NCBI GenBank assembly: GCA_017470605.1
Contig: JAFUYH010000010.1
Location: 1 to 64,000 of the forward strand
Source: Treponema sp.
GTDB taxonomy: Bacteria; Spirochaetota; Spirochaetia; Treponematales; Treponemataceae
Length of the DNA: 64,000 nucleotides
Direction: 5' to 3'
The position numbers and the translations under genes were made by a program. Shown piece by piece: positions 55,397 to 62,372 of this stretch. Numbering within the stretch: position 1 is the first letter of the stretch; the number at the start of each line of letters is the position of its first letter. The notes beneath the pieces were generated by a model. The model saw only the letters and a program-made list of their open reading frames with translations, was not told the origin of the DNA and made no database searches.

Positions 55397-58102
55397 ATGG
55401 CAGATTTAATTCAGTCCGTACAGGACAGACTTAAGGAAGAAACATGGACACGTGCAACAATCGGTAATTACACACAGAATGATTTAAAAGAACTCTCAAA
55501 TATTGTAGAGCAGGCACGCAATGAAAACTGTGTAAATGAGATTCATGAAATTTGTGAAGAGCATCTTTCTCATACAAAAGACAGCATCATCGCTCTTTAC
55601 ATCTGCGGAATTCTTGATCTGCAGAAAGGAGCTCTGGACAACTCTGCACTTATAACTCTTGTTGATATTTTCCAGAAAAACCATAAGGAAAACATTGTTG
55701 TCTATCTGTGTGAAAGCATTCTTGCAGACGACCCTAACAATAAGTTTGCCCTCAGGACTCTTGCAAACGAATATAAAAATGAAAACGACGATAAAGTCTG
55801 GGAACTTTATGTAAAGCTTGTAAAAATTGACTTTGAAGAAGCCGACCTTGCAAAAGAACTCGCAGAGCACTATGACGAAACAGGCGACAAAGAAAATGCA
55901 ATCAGCTATTACAAGAAAGCTATCCTGCGTTATATCAATCAGAACAATTACAATGCCTGCAAGGAAGTATGGTCAAAACTTGTTCAGAACATTCCAGAAG
56001 AATTTGACTTCTTCCAGATGCTCCGCCGCAAGATTTCTAAAATCATGGGTGAAATCAGAACAACTACCCTCATGCAGGAACTTTACGGCTGGTACAAAGA
56101 CAACCAGAAATGGGATACAGCAATCCTTATCCTTAAACAGAATCTCGAAATTGACCAGAAAGATGTCTGGGCAAGAAAAGAAATTACAGACTGTTTCCGC
56201 GGAAAATATGCAGGACACAGCCATCTTGAAGACTACATCCGCACTTCAAACCTTTCACAGAGCTACCGCAACGTATTTGAAGCCATCAACGACTTTGAAA
56301 AGCACATTGCTTTTGATAAAAAGAGTTTCGTATTCCACAGAAACTGGGGTGTTGGTGTCATCACAAAACTGGAAAAAGACACCCTTACAATTAACTTTGG
56401 TAAAGTTGGCGGCATTCGTGAAATGAAACTTTCAATGGCAGTTACAGCCCTTAAGCCGCTTTCTAAAGACCATATCTGGGTTCTTAAAGCTATAAAACAG
56501 CCAAAAGAACTTGCAAAGATGATTAAAGACAATAAGGAATGGGCACTTGAAACAATCATCAAGAGCCATGACAACAACTGCGACTTTAAGAGAATCAAGG
56601 CAGAACTCGTTCCTAGTATCCTTACACCTGGCGAATGGACTTCATGGAACAGTGCCGCAAAGAAAATCCTTGAATCTAATTCTAAGTTCGGTGTAAATCC
56701 AAACGACATTTCAATGTATACAGTCCGCGACGGAAACATCAGCATAGAAGAAAAACTTTCAAATGAATTCAAGGCTCAGAAACAGTTCTTCGCCCGTGCA
56801 GACATCCTTATCAAATTCTTTGAAAGTGATGAAACAGATAAGTCAAGTGAACTTTTTGCAGAAATGTTCTCTTACTTCACAGGCTTCCTGAAGAACATCA
56901 ATTCTGTAGACGAACACGTTCTGGCTTCATATCTTCTTGTACAGTACATTACAGGAATTGACAAACAGTTTGTTGTTCCTGTTCACGAAACTTTTGCAGA
57001 AATCTACAGAAAGATTGAAAATCCTCGCAAAATCTATACAGACCTTAAAGATACAAAGAACACACATCTGCGTGCAGACTTCCTTAGAGACATCAAGATG
57101 CTTCCAGACTGGAACAAGCAGTACATAAAACTCTTCCCTACAGTTCTTGACATTAAGATTCTTGACGACCTTATTGAAAAAGGCTTTACGGCAGACATCC
57201 AGAACCTTGTAAGGGAAAGTTTTGAAGATTATAAGGATTACCGCGAAACCGTCATCTTCTTCTTCCGCAACTGCCAGAACTATGACTGGTTCAAGGAAGC
57301 AAATGTTGCATACGAAAAGCAGCTTATTACTCTCATCAACATTATTGAGATTACATTCCGCGAAATCAATAATCACGTTAATACAACAGAAAACAAGAAA
57401 ATCAACAAGAATGCTACAGAACTTCTTTTTGATACAGACGCAATCTTTAACTTTATGTTCGATGAAAAGAACGGCGGTCAGGCATGCGTAAAGAAGATGT
57501 ATACTCTTATTGATGATATTGCAGACATTGATCCTTCTTACAAGCAGCTTGCAAGAAACAAGATTCTGGAAAAATACCCTGAATTCAAGTTCCGTGTTTC
57601 AGAAGAAAAGACTGCCCAGCCAAAGGGTATGATTGTTACAGCAAAGAAACTGGAAGAAAAGAGAGCCGAAGCAGAAAAGATTCAGAACATTGACCTTCCT
57701 GCAAATGCAAAGGACGTTGCAGACGCCCGTGCAAAGGGAGACTTGAAAGAAAACTCCGAATACAAGGCAGCCCGCGAACATCAGCACTACCTGCAGCTTA
57801 CACTTTCAAAGCTTCAGGAAGAACTTTCACGCGCAGTTGTATTCGACCCTACAACAAGTACAACAGCAGTTGTTTCATTTGCAACAGACGTTACTCTTAC
57901 AAACCTTGATTCAGGAAAAGATGAAACCTACACTATTCTGGGCCCATGGGAATCAGATCCAGACAACAACATTATCTCTTACATGTCTCCATTCGGAAAC
58001 GCAATTATGGATAAAAAAGTTGGAACAAAAGTTTCATTTGTAGTAAATGACCACAAATATAACTATGAAATCAAAGATATTAAAAAGACAAAAAAAGCAT
58101 AA
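55397..58102 (+). CDS. greA: Giant transcription elongation factor GreA with TPR-like N-terminal region
   Basis: GreA stimulates transcript cleavage by stalled RNA polymerase. Typical GreA is ~158 residues; this form has 901. Residues ~1-740 are helical and TPR-like (GDKENAISYYKKAILRYINQ, KWDTAILILKQNLEIDQKDV). A mid-region resembles a Tudor/CarD-like fold (FVFHRNWGVGVITKLEKDTL). The C-terminal ~150 residues are GreA: coiled coil with catalytic tip ADARAKGDLKENSEYKAARE (acidic D and E kept) and the globular domain ETYTILGPWESDPDNNIISY. I chose the ATG at 55397, with GGAG before it. Large GreA proteins occur in other spirochaetes, including Borrelia. Confidence 0.93.
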   Translation: MADLIQSVQDRLKEETWTRATIGNYTQNDLKELSNIVEQARNENCVNEIHEICEEHLSHTKDSIIALYICGILDLQKGALDNSALITLVDIFQKNHKENIVVYLCESILADDPNNKFALRTLANEYKNENDDKVWELYVKLVKIDFEEADLAKELAEHYDETGDKENAISYYKKAILRYINQNNYNACKEVWSKLVQNIPEEFDFFQMLRRKISKIMGEIRTTTLMQELYGWYKDNQKWDTAILILKQNLEIDQKDVWARKEITDCFRGKYAGHSHLEDYIRTSNLSQSYRNVFEAINDFEKHIAFDKKSFVFHRNWGVGVITKLEKDTLTINFGKVGGIREMKLSMAVTALKPLSKDHIWVLKAIKQPKELAKMIKDNKEWALETIIKSHDNNCDFKRIKAELVPSILTPGEWTSWNSAAKKILESNSKFGVNPNDISMYTVRDGNISIEEKLSNEFKAQKQFFARADILIKFFESDETDKSSELFAEMFSYFTGFLKNINSVDEHVLASYLLVQYITGIDKQFVVPVHETFAEIYRKIENPRKIYTDLKDTKNTHLRADFLRDIKMLPDWNKQYIKLFPTVLDIKILDDLIEKGFTADIQNLVRESFEDYKDYRETVIFFFRNCQNYDWFKEANVAYEKQLITLINIIEITFREINNHVNTTENKKINKNATELLFDTDAIFNFMFDEKNGGQACVKKMYTLIDDIADIDPSYKQLARNKILEKYPEFKFRVSEEKTAQPKGMIVTAKKLEEKRAEAEKIQNIDLPANAKDVADARAKGDLKENSEYKAAREHQHYLQLTLSKLQEELSRAVVFDPTTSTTAVVSFATDVTLTNLDSGKDETYTILGPWESDPDNNIISYMSPFGNAIMDKKVGTKVSFVVNDHKYNYEIKDIKKTKKA

Positions 58103-58131
58103 GTTTTAATATGAATCTTTGACATGGCAAG

Positions 58132-58170
58132 GGCACCGTTTTACATAAAGTAGGCGGTGCCCTTTTTTTA
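58132..58170 (+). terminator. Intrinsic terminator after greA
   Basis: GGGCACCG (58132-58139) pairs with CGGTGCCC (58156-58163), followed by seven Ts. Confidence 0.9.
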
Positions 58171-58179
58171 GGGAAAAAT

Positions 58180-59124
58180 ATGGCAGAAAAACTGATAGAA
58201 CTTTGTAAAGATATTTACTACATTCCAAATTCTACAAATGCAGGAATAATAACGGTACATAAAGACTCAAAGGAAACTCTTGTTTACATAATTGATTCGG
58301 GCCCAAGCGAAATTGAAGGCGAATACATTATTGATGTCCTTGATGAATATTTTAAGGATTATACCGTAAAAGCCCTTATTACCACTCATGGACATCCAGA
58401 CCACACAGGCGGACATCGCTTTATAAAAGAAAGCACAGCCTGCGAAATCTGGATTTCTGAAAAAGAAAAAGCCTTTCTGGAAAATCCATCCCTGCACGGA
58501 AACGTTTTATGGGGAGCCTACCCTCCCAAAGAACTCAGAAGTTTATATTTCCGCCCGGAGCCTGCAAGAGCAGATAGAATTATAGGCGAAAATGACTACA
58601 TATCTCTTGAAGACGGTAGAAAACTTTCATTTGTAGAATTCTGCGGTCACAGCCCGGAAAGTATTGGAATAACAGCTGAATCTTCAGACGGAAAAAGAGT
58701 TCTTTTTGCAGGAGATGCAATTTTCCCCCGAAAGGAACTTTCCCAGCACTGGATTTCTTTAATCACAAATCCGGTCATGTATATGAATACACTGGACAAG
58801 ATAGAAGAAATGGCAGAAGACCTTGATTTTTGCATAGCAGGTCATGGGGAAATGATTTCTGATGATCTTAAGGAAACCATAGAAATCAATAAAATTGCAA
58901 TTCTTTCTACCCGCCAATGCATTTTAAATCTGCTAAAAAAGAATAAAAAAATGAGTCTGGAAAGCCTTGTAAAGGCCATTGCAGACTATCACAGTCTTTC
59001 CATGAAAATTCCACTTTACGCACTCATTACAAGTACAATAAAGTCATATCTGGATGAATTGCAGGATGAAAGAAAAGTCCAGCTGCAGGTAGAGGATAAC
59101 GTCCTCTACTACAGCCTGAAATAA
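58180..59124 (+). CDS. MBL-fold metallo-hydrolase with C-terminal helical domain
   Basis: This 314-residue protein has an intact metal site: HxHxxH in LITTHGHPDHTGGHRFI, histidine in EFCGHSPESIGI, aspartate in LFAGDAIFPRKELSQHW and histidine in CIAGHGEMIS. The C-terminal ~80 residues form helices (NKIAILSTRQCILNLLKKNK, MKIPLYALITSTIKSYLDEL) resembling the winged-helix tail of LACTB2/RNase-like MBL proteins. The substrate is unknown. AGGGAAAAAT precedes the ATG, just downstream of the greA terminator. It converges with deoC. Confidence 0.85.
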   Translation: MAEKLIELCKDIYYIPNSTNAGIITVHKDSKETLVYIIDSGPSEIEGEYIIDVLDEYFKDYTVKALITTHGHPDHTGGHRFIKESTACEIWISEKEKAFLENPSLHGNVLWGAYPPKELRSLYFRPEPARADRIIGENDYISLEDGRKLSFVEFCGHSPESIGITAESSDGKRVLFAGDAIFPRKELSQHWISLITNPVMYMNTLDKIEEMAEDLDFCIAGHGEMISDDLKETIEINKIAILSTRQCILNLLKKNKKMSLESLVKAIADYHSLSMKIPLYALITSTIKSYLDELQDERKVQLQVEDNVLYYSLK

Positions 59125-59129
59125 AAAAA

Positions 59130-59867
59130 TTAATAGGCAGCCTTTATATTTACAGATTCATCCCAGTTTTCCATAAGGGAAACTCCACTGGAAGTTCCTA
59201 TTCTGCTGGCACCTGCTTCAAGCATTGTAATTGCTGTTCGGACTGAACGTATTCCTCCGGAAGCCTTTACTCCCATTTCAGAACCGACAGTTTCACGCAT
59301 CAGTTTTACATGATGCTCGCTGGCACCATTTGGAAGGGAATTGCCGTCCAGACTCTTAGGATTTGCAAATCCTGTTGAAGTCTTTACAAAATCAGCACCG
59401 GCTTTTCTTGCACACTTACAGGCATCTACAACTTCTCCATCAGAAAGAAAGCATGTTTCCAGAATTACTTTTACAATAATGTTCTTTCCACACTTTTCAC
59501 CTTCTTCACGGCAGGCCTGAACAACAGCGGCAATATCAGCCTCTGCATTAGATAATCTGCCTTCTTTTATGGCACCAACATCAATTACCATATCTATTTC
59601 CCTTGCGCCATTTTTTATGGCATCTCTTGCTTCAAAAGCTTTTACACTGCTTGTAGAAGCGCCAAGAGGAAAACCGATTACAGTGCAGACTTTTACCGAA
59701 GAAGCAGCAAGAGTTTCTGCGGCAAGTTTTACATAAACAGGATTTACGCAGACAGAAGCAAAGCCGTACCTTTGGGCTTCATCACAAAGTTGAGAAATCT
59801 GCTTTACACTTGCAGTTGGAGCAAGAAGAGTGTGGTCAATATACGATGCAAATTTAGATTTAGTCAT
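59130..59867 (-). CDS. deoC: Deoxyribose-phosphate aldolase
   Basis: DeoC cleaves 2-deoxyribose-5-phosphate to glyceraldehyde-3-phosphate and acetaldehyde. The 245-residue TIM-barrel protein shows FASYIDHTLLAPTASVKQI, YGFASVCVNPVYVKLAAETL, VCTVIGFPLGASTSSVKAFE, AREIDMVIDVGAIKEG, the Schiff-base lysine in ADFVKTSTGFAN and the second lysine in GVKASGGIRSV. I chose the ATG at 59867 (MTKSKFASYID); an ATG at 59876 is possible. It is transcribed divergently from the ferredoxin gene. No other nucleoside catabolism genes are nearby. Confidence 0.94.
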   Translation of the reverse strand: MTKSKFASYIDHTLLAPTASVKQISQLCDEAQRYGFASVCVNPVYVKLAAETLAASSVKVCTVIGFPLGASTSSVKAFEARDAIKNGAREIDMVIDVGAIKEGRLSNAEADIAAVVQACREEGEKCGKNIIVKVILETCFLSDGEVVDACKCARKAGADFVKTSTGFANPKSLDGNSLPNGASEHHVKLMRETVGSEMGVKASGGIRSVRTAITMLEAGASRIGTSSGVSLMENWDESVNIKAAY

Positions 59868-59910
59868 GTAATCCATTATAGTTGTTATAGGATTTTTTTT
59901 CAAATATTTC

Positions 59911-59939
59911 TTGCGAAAGAGGTAATTATACTATATATT
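59911..59939 (+). promoter_or_regulatory. Ferredoxin promoter
   Basis: TTGCGA (59911-59916), 17 bases, TATATT (59934-59939). The leader holds a small ATTGTTT-AAA-AAACAAT hairpin (~59947-59963) before AGGAG. Confidence 0.5.
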
Positions 59940-59983
59940 AATAATTGATTGTTTAAAAAACAATATTTTATAGGAGCAAAAAT

Positions 59984-60154
59984 ATGGCATTCAAAATCAA
60001 TGATCAGTGTGTAAACTGTGGAACTTGTGAACCGGACTGCCCGGTAAGTGCTATTTCAGAGCAGAATAACGTTCGTGTAATTGATGCAGAAAAATGCATC
60101 AGCTGCGGAACTTGCGCTGCAGAATGTCCTGCAGAGGCTATCTCTGAAGAATAG
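59984..60154 (+). CDS. 2[4Fe-4S] ferredoxin
   Basis: This is a 56-residue clostridial-type electron carrier. Two cluster motifs are complete: CVNCGTCEPDC followed by P, and CISCGTCAAEC followed by P. The two halves are similar, with PVSAISEQ and PAEAISEE after them, a classic internal duplication. AGGAG lies eight bases before the ATG. It is followed directly by an intrinsic terminator, so the gene is monocistronic. It probably serves pyruvate:ferredoxin oxidoreductase or hydrogenase reactions in fermentation (inference). Confidence 0.95.
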   Translation: MAFKINDQCVNCGTCEPDCPVSAISEQNNVRVIDAEKCISCGTCAAECPAEAISEE

Positions 60155-60185
60155 GCAGTTATTCTGGATTAATTCCAGATAAAAG

Positions 60186-60222
60186 AACAGGTTCCTTTAT
60201 TTACAGGAACCTGTTTTTTTTT
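60186..60222 (+). terminator. Intrinsic terminator after the ferredoxin gene
   Basis: AACAGGTTCCT (60186-60196) pairs with AGGAACCTGTT (60205-60215), followed by a T run of seven or more. Confidence 0.9.
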
Positions 60223-60258
60223 ATATAATTGCATTTATATCGGATATATAAAGTTTTT

Positions 60259-61206
60259 ATGATAAAGCGGATTAGAAGCTCATTTTTCATATTATTCTTT
60301 TTTCTTCAGGCATTTTATGCAGAAAGCCAGGATTTACAAATTCTTTTAAATAAAGAAGCATTGCCTGTTATGGAAAGCCTTATCCCTTCAAGAAAAAACA
60401 AGACACTTCAGGAATACAGCAGGATTATAGAAGATAACAGGATGAAGCTCAAAGCAAAAAATCAGCCGGAAAATGCCTTTTACCAGTATAAAAATACAGA
60501 AAACTTTTCTTTTATGGCCCTTGCTTCAAGATGCTGCCTGAGGCAGGAAACGATTGCAACCTTAAATCAGATTGAAAATGCTCAGGAAGATATTTCAGGC
60601 AGGACTCTTATTCTTCCTGCTGTAGACGGCTTATTTATAGCAGTAGACAAAGGAATTAATTCACTTGAAGTACTTTTACAGGAAAATTACGCGGGTCAAA
60701 CCTTAACAAAAAATACTATATGGTATAAAATTGATGGGAGAGATTATGTATTTCTTCCAGATAAGGCATTGAAAGGAACTGAAAGATTTTTCTTCCTTGA
60801 TTCTGCCATGACTCTGCCTTTAAAAAGCGGAGACTTCTGGGTTTCTTCTGAATTCGGAAAAAGAAAAAATCCTTTTTCTGGAGAAATGAAAAACCACAAT
60901 GGTATAGACCTGGCCGCAGAAGAAGGCACTCCAGTTTACGCCATAAAAGACGGGGCTGTTTTTACGGCACTTTCAAATGATGCGGTATTCGGAAATTATA
61001 TAATCCTTACACATGACCTTGGAACAATGACCAGTGTGTATGCACATCTTTCCAAAATCTGTGTGGAACAGTATCAGAATGTCAGGAAGGGGGATCTGAT
61101 AGGATATGTAGGGCAGACGGGAATGGCAACAGGACCTCATCTGCATTTTGAAATTCGGCAGGGAAGCCGGGCGGAAAATCCGCGGAACAAACTTGACTTT
61201 GAATAA
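60259..61206 (+). CDS. M23 family metallopeptidase with LysM-like region
   Basis: M23 enzymes cut peptidoglycan cross-bridges in the periplasm. The 315-residue protein has a signal peptide (MIKRIRSSFFILFFFLQAFY). A LysM-like stretch lies near residues 90-135 (FMALASRCCLRQETIATLNQ, EDISGRTLILPAV). The LytM catalytic domain from ~195 has all metal ligands: HNGIDLAA (His, Asp), VYAHLSKI (His) and ATGPHLHFEIRQG (HxH). I chose the ATG at 60259; a TATATA hexamer lies eight bases upstream and no Shine-Dalgarno is present. The next gene starts two bases after its stop. Confidence 0.9.
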   Translation: MIKRIRSSFFILFFFLQAFYAESQDLQILLNKEALPVMESLIPSRKNKTLQEYSRIIEDNRMKLKAKNQPENAFYQYKNTENFSFMALASRCCLRQETIATLNQIENAQEDISGRTLILPAVDGLFIAVDKGINSLEVLLQENYAGQTLTKNTIWYKIDGRDYVFLPDKALKGTERFFFLDSAMTLPLKSGDFWVSSEFGKRKNPFSGEMKNHNGIDLAAEEGTPVYAIKDGAVFTALSNDAVFGNYIILTHDLGTMTSVYAHLSKICVEQYQNVRKGDLIGYVGQTGMATGPHLHFEIRQGSRAENPRNKLDFE

Positions 61207-61207
61207 A

Positions 61208-62194
61208 ATGAAACAGAAAATGTTCAGACAGTCCATCATCTCTCTTCTACTTTTTTTTCTTGCAGGCCATTCTTATGCAGAATCTTTCAGGGTCAGCAAG
61301 GTGCATATTGCTTCTATTACACAGGAGCCATCTTCTGAAATATCTGTAAAACTAGGAATTAATGATGCTCTTTCCATTCAGCTGCCAAAAGACAAGGTTT
61401 TTATAGAAGGACTTGAACTTAAATTTGACATACCAGAAGCTGTTGCTTACTGGATGGACTCTGTAGCCTGTTCGGTTTACGCAAACATAAACCCAAAGCC
61501 AACAGAAAGCCAGATTGATTATTCGGGAACACGCTCTTATGTAAGTACCCTGCCAGGAAAACTTTCCTGGGTTCTTCAGGTGCCCCTGAAAAAAGACAAT
61601 TCAATCAAATCAAACAATTACACTACAAAAGTAGATACAGTTCTGAATCCCGAAAACAACGTACTTTTTGTCCGCCTTCAGCCGGTTATGAAAGGAGTGC
61701 CGGAAGAAACACTTAACGCAAAAATCCCTATAACCATTAAGCCTATCCTTACAAATAAAGGCCTCTTAAAACTGGACATGATAAGTCCTGACAGGAAAAA
61801 TACAGAATGTTCAGTTTTTATTGATGATAAGGCCGCAGAATTAACAAATGGAACGGTCATGCTGGAAACCGGAATACATAACATTTCCATTATTTCAGAA
61901 AAATACAGGAATGAACTCAGGACAGTCCGCATTGATCAGGCTAAACAAACTGACTTAACGGTAGAATTAAAAAGCATTGAACCTACACTGCTTGTTTCCG
62001 CTCCAGACGGAACGGCAATTCTTCTGGATGGGGAAGTTTTTTCAAGCATAGGAACAGAAATCGTCATTTCGGAAGGGGAACATAAACTCAGTTTTACAAT
62101 CGGAGATTATGAACTTATCCGCACAATCAGTGCAATAAAAGGAAAGACCTACAAGGCCGCCTTTTCTCTGGATCTGGAAATTACAGAAGAATGA
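61208..62194 (+). CDS. Secreted protein with C-terminal PEGA-like domain
   Basis: This 328-residue protein has a signal peptide (MKQKMFRQSIISLLLFFLAG) and begins ESFRVSKVHIASITQEP. The middle is beta-rich. The C-terminal ~70 residues resemble a PEGA domain, a surface-associated Ig-like fold: PTLLVSAPDGTAILLDGEVF and ISEGEHKLSFTIGDYELIRT. An earlier similar unit (VFIDDKAAELTNGTVMLETG then IHNISIISEKYRNELRTVRI) suggests a second, diverged copy. It is in an operon with the M23 peptidase, suggesting a cell-envelope role. No Shine-Dalgarno is evident. Confidence 0.75.
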   Translation: MKQKMFRQSIISLLLFFLAGHSYAESFRVSKVHIASITQEPSSEISVKLGINDALSIQLPKDKVFIEGLELKFDIPEAVAYWMDSVACSVYANINPKPTESQIDYSGTRSYVSTLPGKLSWVLQVPLKKDNSIKSNNYTTKVDTVLNPENNVLFVRLQPVMKGVPEETLNAKIPITIKPILTNKGLLKLDMISPDRKNTECSVFIDDKAAELTNGTVMLETGIHNISIISEKYRNELRTVRIDQAKQTDLTVELKSIEPTLLVSAPDGTAILLDGEVFSSIGTEIVISEGEHKLSFTIGDYELIRTISAIKGKTYKAAFSLDLEITEE

Positions 62195-62224
62195 TAATTT
62201 TTTTTCTTTTAAATTAAAGAAATT

Positions 62225-62328
62225 CGGGGTGCAGGTCGATAATAAATATATCGGGGGCATTTTCCCCTCCCACCCATGCTCCCGATTGCCTGATGGGCAT
62301 GGCGCGGACTTGTTCCGCGCCTTTTTTT
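62225..62328. other. GC-rich structured segment ending in an intrinsic terminator, candidate small RNA or dispersed repeat
   Basis: Within AT-rich DNA, four nested hairpins can form on the plus strand: CGATA-TATCG (~62239-62255), GGGG-CATTTT-CCCC (~62256-62269), CCATGC-GCATGG (62274-62302) and GGCGCGGA-CTTGT-TCCGCGCC (62301-62321) followed by seven Ts. The last is a good terminator for the M23/PEGA operon. The minus strand also holds a 28-codon frame starting MPIRQSGAWVGGENAP. No known RNA class was recognised. Confidence 0.5.
62301..62328 (+). terminator. Intrinsic terminator after the PEGA-protein gene
   Basis: GGCGCGGA and TCCGCGCC form an 8-bp GC-rich stem with loop CTTGT, followed by seven Ts (62322-62328). 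Confidence 0.9.
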
Positions 62329-62334
62329 ATTTCA

Positions 62335-62363
62335 TTGAAACAAAGCAGTACATTCGCTATAAT
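62335..62363 (+). promoter_or_regulatory. Promoter of the penicillin-binding protein gene
   Basis: TTGAAA (62335-62340), 17 bases, TATAAT (62358-62363), nine bases before the ATG at 62373. The predicted leader is only a few bases long. Confidence 0.65.
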
Positions 62364-62372
62364 AGATAAATC

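Noticed and set aside
62042-62260. Minus-strand 72-codon frame before the PBP gene
   Set aside because: It overlaps the PEGA-protein gene and the hairpin segment and has no start context or recognisable sequence.
62225-62328. Signal recognition particle RNA or tmRNA
   Set aside because: Neither the SRP GGAAG/AGCA core nor tmRNA tRNA-like ends and tag frame are present.
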